A DNA stretch of 64,000 bases, taken from NCBI GenBank assembly GCA_946800325.1, contig OX326957.1:1426001-1490000 (forward strand), in the 5' to 3' direction. This stretch comes from Luzula sylvatica (lineage: Eukaryota; Streptophyta; Magnoliopsida; Poales; Juncaceae). Shown here piece by piece: positions 22,790-34,352 of the stretch. The notes beneath the pieces were generated by a model. That model was not told where the DNA came from. It ran no database searches and saw nothing but the letters and a program-made list of their open reading frames with translations. Made by a program: the position numbers and the translations under genes. Positions within the stretch are counted from its first letter, which is position 1, and every line of letters begins with the position of its first letter.

Positions 22790-24045
22790 TCTTGCAGCCT
22801 ATAATTCAGTATTAGACCAGTGAAGAGTAAATATTTTCAAATAAGTCCCTGGAAATTTTGCAGCCTGTTACCAACATAATGGAAATATTTTTCAGTATTA
22901 GACCAGCTCAAACAATACAATTAAGGAGCATTTCTGCATGTAACCCCTTTTAGAATAAAAATTCAAAAACTAATCTCCTTTTCGAAAATATTCCAAAAAT
23001 AACCTCCTTTTCACAAATATTCCAAAAATAACCCCTTTCGGGTTTTTAAATCCCTCCGCTACAGTATCGCTATAGTGTTTTGAAGAAAAAAAAAATTTAT
23101 TCTCCTTCAAAATGTACCCACCGAATTCTCCATTATTTAACTATTACATTTAATTAACGTGATAATTACAACATATCATTAAATATTAACTAATATTTAT
23201 TCCAATTTATGAATTCGAATAAATATTAATTATGTATTAAGTTAATAGCTAACAATAAAATTAATATTTATGAATTCAAATGTACCCACCGAATTCTCTA
23301 TTATTGAAATATTAATTATGCTGTTAGTTATTAACTTAATACATTATTAATATTTATTCGAATTCATAAATTAGAATAAATTGGAATAAATATTAGTTAA
23401 TATTTAATGATATGTTGTAATTATCACGTTAATTAAATGTAATAGTTAAATAATGGAGAATTCGGTGGGTACATTTTGAAGGAGAATAATTAAAAACCCG
23501 GAACACTGTAGCGGCGAGATTTAAAAACCCGAAAGTGGTTATTTTTGGAATATTTTCGAAAAGGGGGTTAGTTTTTGAATTTTTATTCTAAAAAAGGCTA
23601 CACGCAGAAATGCTCCTACAATTAATAATTATGCAGCCTGTTACCAACAGGACTGAAGAGTAAATTTTGCAAAAAAAAAACCCTGAAAATTTGCTAAAAT
23701 AAATATTTGCAAATAAGTCCCTGAATATCATCATCATCTAGCTCAAACAATACAATTATGCAGCCTGTCACCAACAGGACTGAAGAGTAATTTTTGCAAA
23801 TAACCCCCTTAAAATTTGCTAAAATAAATATTTGCAAATAGGTCCCTGAAATTGCTAAAATAAACATTTGCAAATAGACGCACATACCAGTGAAGAGTAA
23901 ATTCAGCCTTAATACTCTTGGAATATCATCATCCAGCTACGGTAATATAATTATGCAGCCTATATGTTACCTATACCAGTGAAAGTAAAATTTGCAAATA
24001 GGCCCCTTAAAATATTGAAATCATTCAAATGTGGAAGTTGCAGCC
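22790..24045 (+). repeat. Local degenerate repeat array
   Basis: Four to five diverged copies of a unit of about 130 bp occur here. Shared pieces are GCAGCCTGTTACCAACAGG, GACTGAAGAGTAAATTTTGC, AAATATTTGCAAATAAGTCC and ATCATCATC.AGCTCAAACAATACAATTAT. One copy is split by the MITE at 22925-23616. Function unknown. Confidence 0.65.
22925..23616. mobile_element. Mutator-type fold-back MITE with 9-bp TSD
   Basis: Ends GGAGCATTTCTGC and its inverse GCAGAAATGCTCC are flanked by the exact 9-bp repeat TACAATTAA (22916-22924, 23617-23625). Nearly the whole 692 bp folds back on itself: TGTACCCACCGAATTCTC on the left is mirrored by GAGAATTCGGTGGGTACA on the right. No coding capacity. Confidence 0.88.
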
Positions 24046-24746
24046 TATAATTAAAATATGAAAGTTCTATAATTAACAACATGCAATATTCTTACCTGAA
24101 TATGAGAAGACACGCGACCTAATCATGATGAGCTAGTATCGATTCAATACTGTAAAAAACTGAAAATCTATTAACATAATATTATATAATATTATAGGAA
24201 ACATCGAAATTGTGATGAAATACTCTGAAACCAAAACTCTTACTGAGACACACGACCAAACTAAAATCCAATAAATTGTAATCATACTAATCATACATTT
24301 ACAATACAACCAAAGTGAAATTCAACCAACAAATGTCAAATTAGAGTTTGCAACTGAAATATTAAAAATAAACTGCAATAAATGAAAATACCACAAATTC
24401 AATCAGTACACAAAATTGCTCGTATATCCGCCACTAAAATATTAAAAATTGAGCGATAGTATATATGTATGATTATGTTATTGTATTTTATGATAAAATT
24501 TAAAATTTGTTGCGGTTGTCCCCCCTAAATTATCGTCCCCATTGTCCATTGATACGGGACAATATCCGTCATTAGTGAAGATTACAACATTTCTTGCCCA
24601 TCATAATAAGTAAATACCAAATCGTTTTTGTCAAAGAACGGTCCATTATCGACTTGTTCTTAGCAACAAGAAAAATTTAAATTACGATCACAAAATAAAC
24701 ATTCTCATGGTAATAATAAAAATCGATTTCTCGAAAGCATTCGCGA

Positions 24747-24865
24747 TTGGCTGATTGGAAGGGCAAGTTATTTTCCTCATGTGGGAGGTTCACTCTTGTC
24801 CAATTGGTTCTCGCGGCAACGACAACATATTATCTTTGGAAGAACAAAGCACCGTTAAAAGGTAA
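24747..24865 (+). pseudogene. LINE reverse transcriptase fragment
   Basis: The translation WKGKLFSSCGRFTLVQLVLA-TTTYY matches the usual plant LINE block (W...LS..GR..LI..VL...P.Y). The upstream frame is broken and only about 40 codons are recognisable. Confidence 0.5.
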
Positions 24866-26026
24866 AATATATGTTTTACTAGTTCTTGTCTTAAGTAAAA
24901 GTAGGGCACTACATATATTTTCTTTCTTTTACAATTTGCACTCTTGTATTTGAACTTGTTATTTTAATTAATGCAAATTAGAAAGGGGCAATCGCCTCCT
25001 CCTTCAAAAAAATATCTAAATAGATGGTTAAGTCCATGCGCAAAAACAAATTTTCGCCATATTTACACGATCAAGAGAAAAATCGTGTCGTCAAAATTAC
25101 TTAACAAGTTTTATAAAAAACACATTTTTCCCTGATCACTTACTTAAAAGGTAAAATTTTACTTCAATTCAATTTTTGTTCAAGTAAAATACTTACATTA
25201 GTGAAGTTTGCGTGGTAAAAAACATATTTTATGCTTAAATTGAAATATAGAGCCCCGCATATCAAAAACTACAATAATACCAATGAAAGCATAATAATAA
25301 TAGTAATAATTTCTCGCAGATTAATCAAAACTAAAAGATGGAATAAAATCGTAAAAACCTGATTTTTTTACTATCACAATTGAAATGAAAGTTCATTTTC
25401 CCTAGAAAAACCTGATTTTTTTGTGAATTAAATTGTTATAAAGATGTTAATAAACAAGGAATAAAATCGTAAAAATTTACCCTTTAAAAGTTTAACTATT
25501 AAATTATAATAATTTTGTAAATTAGTATACTGCAAATTTTGTGAGAATTTATTCTAGGCCCCTTATTATCTATTAATCACATAATTGACTTTAAATTAGT
25601 ATTAGTATACTATAATTTATTTGTACATTACATGGTATAAAACTACGCAGAGAAAAATTCGCGTACTAAATGGGATAAATAAAAATATCCACTTAATATA
25701 TGTATCAGATATAGGCATTTGTCGATGTAATCGGATATCGGATATGCGTATTACCCGATTACCCGATTAAGACGTGCAAATGTATGAATCCCTGCCCGCC
25801 CCGTCGACATCCTTTTATATCAATATTATTACTTTATTCCAAATCAAAATTGTCATAAAAATTAAACCATTAATTTCTACTACGCATAAAACACATATTA
25901 TATATTCATGGTAGCATGAAAACAAGCAGAATTAATCTGCAAGCCTTTATTTATTTCACTGGTTGCAATTCTCTAGCCTCACCCCCTAAATTGCCCTTCT
26001 AAGAAAATTACCCCAAGTATTTGCAT
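24866..26026. other. AT-rich intergenic DNA
   Basis: No supported gene. Near 25690-25805 is a short stretch with ATTACCCGATTACCCGATT, related to the ACCCG repeats at 32470-32680. Confidence 0.4.
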
Positions 26027-27302
26027 TTAATTCCTCTTGAAATGCGTAATTTGAATGTTCTCCACCTCCAATTTCTTAAAATTGCTATCTTTCCTCGTCT
26101 TGAAGAACTCGCCCCAATTGTACTCGTCGTACTTCGCAGGGTTTTCGTCGTCCACCAGCTCATCCAACGGCCTGACATTTGTGCTACTTGCGGGATTGAA
26201 GAAGAAAGGAATGGAAAACCGGTCTTTTTCAGAATTCACCGACACCCTGTGCTCCGCGCTCTCATACTTATCGTTGCTCCACACCTATTTATGCATAGTA
26301 TAATTATTTAAATAATTCATTTTTGTATCAGTAGAATTAAGCAATTAAATCATACAATATTTTTCACTTTACCTGTATGATGTCACCAACATTGACAATA
26401 AACGAGTTCGGTATCGGCTTGACACGAACCCACTCTCCATCGGACCGTCTTTTCACGTCAAGACCGCCAGTATCGTCTTGATAAAGGACCGTAAGCGCAC
26501 CTGCATCCTTGTGACGACCCACGCCGAGGGCCAGTTCAGGATAAGGGCACGGAGGATAGTGGTTGAGTCGAACGAAGCTTGTTTGTTCCTCGAAAAACCC
26601 GTTTAGTCCCTTAGAAGGTAGATTCAAACTCAGAGCAATGAGTTCTAGCAGATTAAAAGCTAGTTTCTCCACATTTTTAGCATATTCCTCAAATATTTCC
26701 CTGTATTTAAGATAAATATAATTATTAATTTATTATATATTTATTATGTAAAGTGAGATATAAATCTTACTTGAAACCAAGAGGCACTTGTGGCCACTTA
26801 TTTTTGAGCACCAGTCCGGTGACGTTCGCTTCGTCCAGTTCGTGCACGATCATATCGAACACCTCTTTCCAGTCCCTCACATTCTTGGTATGTTCGGACT
26901 CGTAATATCCTAACGGGTTGTTCTCGTTTCTTTTCACAATTTTCTTATCTTCCTCTGATTGGGCGAAGAATTCCTTCTCGGCATTCTCGGCCTTCTTCAG
27001 TAGCTCCGATGATATCCCGTGATTTATCACCTGAGAAAAACATAAATTCAAATTTATAAATGTCATAACATCGAAAAAATTATGTTTGTTTACAAAATTG
27101 CAAAATTATGTTTCACCTGAAAGAAGCCCCAGTCTTTGCATGCTTTCTCCACCTCTCTGACAAGCTTCTCGGACACGCCTGTGCTGGAGAAGAGGGGCGA
27201 AAGATCGATGAGAGGAATCCCATCAGCCTCGGAGACGGCCAGTTTTGACCGGTGCTCTGGTGCCTGTACAAATGCTTGATCTACTTGAACCGAAACACCC
27301 AT
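26027..27302 (-). CDS. 2-oxoglutarate/Fe(II)-dependent dioxygenase (DOXC class, At3g19000-like)
   Basis: Cytosolic non-haem iron oxygenase of plant specialised or hormone metabolism; substrate unknown. Four exons: 27302-27117, 27030-26771, 26700-26373, 26284-26027, all GT-AG with consistent phase, giving 343 residues, normal for the family. The N-terminal DIOX_N block reads IPLIDLSPLF...EKACKDWGFFQVINHG. The Fe site is H-K-D in GRHKDAGALTVL plus the distal His in SAEHRVSVN. The 2-oxoglutarate Arg/Ser pair is in RFSIP. The start MGVSVQVDQAFVQAPEHR resembles the MGEVDPAFIQA-EHRPK start of the Arabidopsis At3g19000/At3g19010 group as I recall it. No lesion is seen, so it is probably functional. 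Confidence 0.93.
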
Positions 27303-27808
27303 GATATTCAGAGCTAGTGAAATTTTTGATTTCTCTCAATTTTAGATTTGTTTTGTGGAATCAAAGGTAATCATGTTTATTGAGGATTAGATACAAATGA
27401 ATCTGGACGTATTTGCATTTTTTCTTTCTATTTCAGTTTTATTTCTTTTTTAATGTATATTCTGGTAGGTTTTCTATAACACCATCTTTTCACAACTTTT
27501 GTCACGAAGAAATGTTTTTTATGAATAATTTCAGTTTCATAGTAATATTTTTTTCACAGTATTATATGGATCATAAAAAATCTCAAATAAAAGACACCAT
27601 ATTATTAATTGCATTTTGTTGTATTATGATATCCACCAACCATGACATATTCGATGATGTCAAACTCACTGAATATTCTGGAAAAAAAAAGCAGACAGTG
27701 ATAAAGCGTATTATTGAGAGTAAAAGTGTTGTTAATTTCTTATTTCAAATAGAATGATTTTTTCCAACAGAGCTTTATTTTCGGTTGTCATGACAAATTT
27801 CATCAAAT

Positions 27809-28268
27809 TAGGGTGTTCGAACCGAACAGGTTGAATTCGGTTTAATAGATTCATTTTTTCGATTTATCTGATTCGGTTCGATTAAAAAAATGATATTGTT
27901 CGGTTTATTCGGTTTGGTCCGGTTCAATTTTAAAATTTTGAAGATCGATTATAAACCGAACCGAATAACGTCCAATATTTTATATATATTTAGAATATTA
28001 ATGTTAAAATATAAAAAATAATATAATAACAATGATATTAATCTTGTAAAATAATACAATTATATTTTATAATATGTATCTATATTTTTTTGATAAATAA
28101 AGTATAATTTTTTAATTAATTTATTTTTATTTTAAAATTAAAATGTTTCTTACGCGGTTTAACCGAATAACAGTTATGTTTATTGGGTTCGGTTTTTAAT
28201 CGGTTTCAAAAATTAAGCGGGTTCAGTTTTATTCGATTCGGACCGAACCGATCGAATCAGCACCCCTA
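27809..28268. mobile_element. MITE-like repeat rich in CGGTTCGG
   Basis: The ends are inverted (TTAGGGTGTTCG.. and ..CACCCCTAA), with many subterminal GAACCGAA/TTCGGTTC motifs and an AT-rich middle. This is the layout of plant hAT-like MITEs. No clear TSD was found. Confidence 0.55.
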
Positions 28269-28548
28269 AATTCACATCCCATAAATAAATATGTTCATAA
28301 TTATTGGTTTGTTCTTTGTAATTATTGTTTTATATTAAATATATAATATATACTTAAAAGAAGAAATAAATAGGTACTTTAATAATAAAATAAAATTAAA
28401 ATATTACTTAAAATCTTAACATCAAAATACAATAGACTTTCTTGGCCAACATAAAGTACTAGACTCTCTATCTAATTATCATACTAGATCAAGCAAATGT
28501 GCCTCGAGACCACTCGGTATTCTCAGACGGTACAGACTAGGCATCCTC

Positions 28549-29208
28549 TTACCACATCCCAATTGCCGGTACAGTGACATCATCCTCCATCCGACCAATA
28601 TCCATCTTCCACATGTCAACATTAGGTTCATTTCCAAATAATCCCCCTTCTTCATTCATCAGAGACAAAGGCCACGTAATAGGCCCATTTCCCAGCCCAA
28701 AGCCCAATCCATTTTCTTCCAAACTATTCGAACACAAACCCGAACCCGATTGAGATCCAAGTCCAAGTTCGAGCTCGAATCCGGCTCGGCTTTGAAGAAA
28801 CGGACCACCAAACGAAACCAGTTGTGCAGGAAAAAATCTGTTTAACCCGAATACGTGAGACGGTACGATGTTAGTACCGCCGGTACCGGTACGGGACTGT
28901 TTGGAAATGTGTGACGGGAAGACATTTGTACGGAAGCGTTTACGACTAGATCCCCCAATCGGTATGTTTCTGAGAGACCCCCCAAGGGTCCAGTACCGAC
29001 GACACGACTTGCAAAAATGGCGTGGTTGAGAAGTGTTGTAATTATTGTAATAGCAGAATTTTGTGTTGGTCGACTCGCATCTCGGGCACTGCTCACGTTG
29101 TTGTTGCGAGTCCGACTCCGCGATTGGCTCGGCCGGTCTCGAACGTGACTCGATCGACGCTGATGACATTGCTCTGAATAAGTTCTTAGGTAATAGAATA
29201 TGTGGCAC
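28549..29208 (-). CDS. Dof-type zinc finger transcription factor
   Basis: Nuclear DNA-binding protein of the plant-specific Dof family (binds AAAG cores). Single exon, 219 codons from the first Met. The finger is C-x2-C-x21-C-x2-C (residues 41, 44, 66, 69: CPRC...FCKSC), followed by [17 protein letters not shown]. Most Dof proteins read GGTLRNVPVGG here. A basic SSRKRFRT follows. The C-terminal part is Gly/Leu-rich and ends in an acidic, Trp-containing tail ([12 protein letters not shown]). The TATA box at 29231-29238 would place transcription start near 29205, so translation more likely begins at the second Met (29169, [12 protein letters not shown]), giving 206 residues. Confidence 0.95.
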   Translation of the reverse strand: MPHILLPKNLFRAMSSASIESRSRPAEPIAESDSQQQREQCPRCESTNTKFCYYNNYNTSQPRHFCKSCRRYWTLGGSLRNIPIGGSSRKRFRTNVFPSHISKQSRTGTGGTNIVPSHVFGLNRFFPAQLVSFGGPFLQSRAGFELELGLGSQSGSGLCSNSLEENGLGFGLGNGPITWPLSLMNEEGGLFGNEPNVDMWKMDIGRMEDDVTVPAIGMW

Positions 29209-29230
29209 TAGGGATGAGGATAGTATGAGG

Positions 29231-29238
29231 TTTATATA
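29231..29238 (-). promoter_or_regulatory. TATA box of the Dof gene
   Basis: TATATAAA on the minus strand, about 60 bp upstream of the preferred start codon at 29169. A GA microsatellite (29280-29310) lies just upstream. Confidence 0.6.
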
Positions 29239-31176
29239 GTGATCAAATAGATTCTTGTGAGAGAATGGATACGAATGAGAGAGAAAGAGAGAGAGAGAGA
29301 GAGAATCTGATGTGGATGGTACTATTGGATTTGTACGGACGAGACAAAGGCTGAGAAGAGAGCTTTGGGCAGTGAATGTTGATGACCAATGAAGTGTGTC
29401 TCGATGTGTTTCTTGGCTTTAGTGTGGAAATGAAACAATTTAGCCAACAAGATTGTAGTCTGAATTTTCTGAATCATAGAGGAGGTAAATGCTAAAGCAA
29501 AATGGTGCTGTGCATGGGTCCGTACTCCCTACCAATAACCGGCCATGAACCTGCATGAGTCGGTGGTGGTCACTCATTCTTCTGAATTTCTGATGTAGGT
29601 CGCGCCAATAGGAAACATGAGAATTTTGATTTCCAATCAATTGAATTTGTAGTTTGCATTGCATGTGAATTTCATAAGGGATAAGCCTATGTAGAATTGC
29701 AGCCTATATATGTGTGGGGGTACTACAGTCACATTGCAGTCTCTCAAATTCAAAAAAGCATATTCGATGAGGTGGTAAAATAGAATTAAATAGGTTGATT
29801 AGTATCATTAATCGACTCGATTAGCGATTTGATTGATTATTTAATTGAATTGACACGTTAATTAACATGTATTAATAATTTAATATTAAGAGAAATTATA
29901 CTTTTCCTCCCATTCCCCTCACATTTTCTCCACACTAATTAATTCCACAATTAGCAAAGTGAATTAATAATTAATTCATGGTTACTAAAAATTTAATATA
30001 TAATTAAGGTCCATACCAATTAATGATTAATTTTAAATATTTAAGAATTAATCGTTAATTGATAGCATTAATTAGAGTGGAGAAATGTGAGGGGATTTCG
30101 GAGGCATGATAGAATGCCTCTAATATTAATTTATTATAAATTATTGATGTGTTAATTAAAAATTCTAATCAATTCACTAATCATTGTTGCCATCTCATCA
30201 AGATTTTTGGGATGAGTTTGGGGGTCCAAATATATTTTCCCCATTGATATGGGATTCTACCACTGAAGACTACACTTAGCTAGCTAGAGATATAAAAATT
30301 GGGAATTCTTCGAAAAAAAACTATTTATTTTAAATCTTATATACAATTGTTTGAATTATTATTTAGTGCCGGTGGGCGTGTTTGAGTTTCTTCCAAGAAA
30401 TTCGAGGTCTGTCAAGAAAGAGAGAACATGATTATTAGAGTGAGAACATGTGAACTAGTCTTAGTTTCGACGTCGATTTTGGCCGGCAATTCGTCGAGCT
30501 TATTTTTGTCCCCTCAGCTTATATGAAGAGAGATCGGAAAAATAAGAAAGTTAACGAGTTATGAGTGAGAGATCTGTGTCAAATCTACTATCATTAAAAT
30601 GTTCTAACCTAGCTACTAATTGCTAACTTGAACCAGTTGAATCAAATTAACGGTTCGTAAAAATAATAAGAATCATCACATTGAACGTAATAAATGGGAA
30701 GAAAAATTTGGTGTATGAAAGAAATACACGATTAAACTAAACTGTTAAATTCAATAATAAATAACATAAAAATTAGCACATTACAACTTAACCAGAAATA
30801 ATAAATAACATACAAATTTGGTGTATGTCAAATTTTTTTGTCATATAATATCATAAAATAAGATAATTCGTTGCGAAAACATATTATAAATTATCGTTAA
30901 AGTAATAACACAAAAAATTATGTCAAAAAGTATTTTAATTGTATTTGTTATAAAATAAAATGAGGAATATTTTGGTCAAATATAGTTGGAAGAAAAAGGT
31001 TAAGTTTAACACCTTAATTTATGATTTAACACTTTCATGAAATGTCAAAACATAAACTAAGATAGTTAAATCATAAATTATGATATAAAATTAAGATTTT
31101 AAAAAATTGTCACGTCATCAAGAACTGTGGAGGAGAGATATAGGAGTCATACATCACTGCCCTAAAAAATAATTAA
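29239..31176. other. Intergenic region upstream of the Dof gene
   Basis: Holds the GA microsatellite at 29280-29310 and otherwise AT-rich sequence. No gene supported. Confidence 0.4.
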
Positions 31177-31936
31177 AGTCACTTTTAGGAAGGGTTCGGA
31201 AAGGGGTCCGGAGCATGTCCAATAGCCACCGGACCAAATCTCATCCATGCACAACTTGAACCGTTGGATATAATCACGATTAAATTTTTGTTGATTTGGA
31301 TCTTAACTCTCCGTTTAATAATTAATTTCTGTTTGAAACAAAATTGGAAAGTTCCTCTCTATTTCGGAAAGAAACAGAGAGAAGGGATCTCCTCATCCCT
31401 CCCATTAATTCTATATCCCTCTCTCCCTCATTGTCCTTTCCATCGTGAAGCTCTGCACCCTCAGTGGAAATAAACATGAGGCCCATCGATTCTTTCTCCT
31501 CACTCTCCCTCAACATCCTTCCCTTGGCGAAACTCTGCACCGTCAGTGAAAATAAGCAGGAGGCAATGCGTGATCCCCAACTCTTCTCTCCTTATTGTTT
31601 TCTATGATTGAATTTGGGTGTTTGAATTATTTTGTTGTACCGAAAATGATTAGTAAAATTGTAGTATTGTTATGTGCTTATTCATAAATGAAAATATTAT
31701 TATGCTATAATAGTATTGGTGTTTGAATTATTTGATTGAATAATATTACGAAAAATTTCATATTTTGCATTCAAATATGATAGAAAATGAGTTGGTACAG
31801 ATGTTGTATCAGTATGGAGATGGAATATATACTTAGCCAATAAGATGTCAAAACCTCTTTCTATTTTCGTAATATTATTCATTTTAATTAGAGGGTTTCA
31901 ACAAATATAAAATGAATTGCAAGGAACAGTAAGTTT

Positions 31937-31972
<36 letters not shown>

Positions 31973-32215
31973 GTGAGGGAATACATAATCGATCGATGGA
32001 GAAGAACCACTTCTATTTCTATTTTTTACGGAAGGAACACAACCCAAAGATTTATTTCTATTTTTTACTAACGGAGAAAAGAGATGGAGGTTAAATTAGA
32101 TCAGATCACGATATATCATGATAAAATTGGACGGCCCAAATTGTGCACGGACGAGATTTGGTCCGGTGGGCATTGGACATGCTCCGGACCCTTCGGAAAG
32201 AATCTAAAAGTGACT
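31177..32215. mobile_element. TIR element, about 1.04 kb, related to the Mutator-like element at 56624-61011
   Basis: The ends AGTCACTTTTAG and CTAAAAGTGACT are inverted, and the following 100 bp also match inversely (GTCCGGAGCATGTCCAAT...CACCGGACCAAATCTC). The same arms (accGGACCA..TC..ATCCATGCACAA) occur at 56640-56690 and 60950-61000. No intact 9-bp TSD is visible. The interior includes a duplicated GAA-CTCTGCACC-TCAGTG motif (about 31447, 31530) and a GA run at 31941-31969, but no convincing gene. Confidence 0.65.
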
Positions 32216-32454
32216 GTTAGTGTTGTTAAATTTGGATCGGACCATGTCACCATAGGATTCAATCAGAAAAAACCGAATCCGGAGAATTTTTTCGGTTCGG
32301 TATAAATTAAAGGATCACAAATGTATTCGAAAATCGTGTTTATTTAAATAGCTTTGATTTTAATTTTAATTGTAAGAATAGCATTGTCATCTCGTGATTC
32401 TACTTGTAAAATGATTTTTTTTCTTTCTCCTACTTTGTTGGCAAAATATTGTTC

Positions 32455-32680
32455 GAATTCGGTTTTTCATCCACGGCCCGTGATGTCAATGGGGCGGGTA
32501 AAACCCGAACCCGCGGCTACCCGACTCGAACGGGGCGGGTAATATCCGAAAAAAATATCCGCGGGTCGGGTATTACCCGAAAAAAATATCCGCTCCGGGT
32601 TCGGGTATGAGGATAAAATTTTATCCGCGGGTATACCCGAACCCGAAAAAATACCCGAACCCGAAAAATATCCAAAAAAT
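32455..32680. repeat. ACCCG/CGGGT-rich repeat
   Basis: Dense inverted copies of CGGGTA, TACCCGA and ACCCGAACCCG, typical subterminal repeats of a degenerate plant MITE. Only one end is recognisable. Confidence 0.45.
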
Positions 32681-32817
32681 ACGCGAAAATACTCAATGAT
32701 ATGAAATTTTATGGTGTTTTATGGATTAATTATTTGTAATTTTTGCATTTTATAATATATTTTGTACAAATTTTATTAATTTTTTTTTTTTAGATTTTGT
32801 ATTGATGATTTTCGGTT

Positions 32818-33299
32818 CATGTTGCGTGAATACTTCAAAAATCAAGGTTTATCGTATTGGATATCGCATCGGTTACTGATACTCGTCGGATAAGTATCGG
32901 ATACTCCACGTAACGTATCCGAATATTTTATTTCAAAATAATAACGGATATTTGTCGGATATTTGTCGGATACTTCTAACGTATAAATAAATGTATTTGA
33001 AAACTAAAAATAATAATTTGAAATCGAAATAAATGAGCAATACATATAACTAAATAACTAAATATAGTAAATATTTACTTAATAAGAAGATATCTATGTA
33101 AAAATAAAATTTTAATATATTTTACGTCAAATACATAATATATACAAATATTAAATATATAAATTATAATTAATAAATAATAAAATATTATAGATAATTG
33201 CCTTATCGTATCGTATGTTTTTTTGAAAATTACCGTATCTCCGTATCGGTATTGTGTCAGATACGATACCCGTATTCGTATCCGTATTTATGCAACATA
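32818..33299. mobile_element. hAT-like MITE, family copy 1 (ATGTTGC...GGATAC)
   Basis: The left end ATGTTGCGTGAATACTTCAAA and right end GTATCCGTATTTATGCAACAT are inverted. Inner TATCGGATACT/GTATCCG repeats and the AT-rich core match the copy at 41271-41735 in inverse orientation. The flanks are too diverged to show a TSD. Confidence 0.65.
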
Positions 33300-33810
33300 A
33301 TATATCATGCATATAAAATATATATATGTTATATTGTAGTTCAAAAATTTACCTGACACACATAAAAATGCACAACACATAACTTTTTTTTTTTTTTTTT
33401 TTATCAAATATCCCGTAGGAGCACAACACATAACTTACAAACATATAACATACATCAAATAATATATTCTAAAATGTATAAAAATATAAATATTGTATTT
33501 CAAAATATTAAAAAAAAAAAAAAAAAAATTGACAGCCGGAATATTTTCCGAGTCCCATTAATTCGAGTCAAATCAATAACTTGAATTTGTTGAGTGCAGG
33601 GGATAAGGATGGAGTTCAAATGTTTCTCGCAAAGAATAGAAATAGAAAGAGACATTTCGATGTAATGTCATGTCATCCATATTCTTCGTGTGTTTATATT
33701 TTAGCATGAGCTCGAATCTCAATATCTTATTTGACTGCTTTGACCATGCTTATTTTGTGTTTCAATTCAGATTAATAATAATCTCCAATTATTGAGATTA
33801 TTGTACAAAT

Positions 33811-34352
33811 GGAAATTTACAAATAATTCCGTAATTTTTCTTGAATTTACAAGATATTTCATGATATTATAATTTTTTTTGGACCAAAATACTTTTCTAT
33901 TTTTCATCTTTAAATTTAATTTTGTATTATTCTATTAATTTAAAATCATTATAAATATTTTTTAACATATAATAATTTAAAAAAATTATATGTCATATGC
34001 ATAATTTTAATCTTTTATTTATTATATACTTTATCATAAAAAACTAAAATTAAATAAAAATATGATATAAAAAATATTCGTGAAAATATCTTGACAAATT
34101 AATATTATTCTAGTATTTAATTTTAATATTAAATAGTTATTAATAAAAATAATTACTAAATAATAATTTTTACCAAATTAGTAATGAATGCGTGAACATC
34201 AAAACTAGCATTAAACTAATATTATCGTTAGTTCTGATTTCAACAGCTAATTTTATTTTCGCAGTTTGTTTTGTAGTAATTATTTTTATTAACTAGTAGC
34301 AAATTAATTGACGAAATCAATAATTGTTAATAAAAATAATTGTAAATTTCCT
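33811..34352. mobile_element. Mutator-type MITE (GGAAATTTACAAATAA family), copy 1
   Basis: Ends GGAAATTTACAA and TTGTAAATTTCC, with flanks TTGTACAAAT and TTGTATAAAT (one mismatch). The first about 230 bp match 45535-45822 in reverse, including TTTTTTGGACCAAAATAC and TATTTTTCATCTTTAAAT. Confidence 0.65.

Noticed and set aside
20825..25000. Many 60-70-codon ORFs in AT-rich DNA
   Set aside because: Lengths are as expected by chance, with no motifs apart from the LINE piece at 24747.
27413..27757. 114-codon plus-strand ORF upstream of the dioxygenase
   Set aside because: AT-driven, Phe/Ile-rich, no domain, no splice context.
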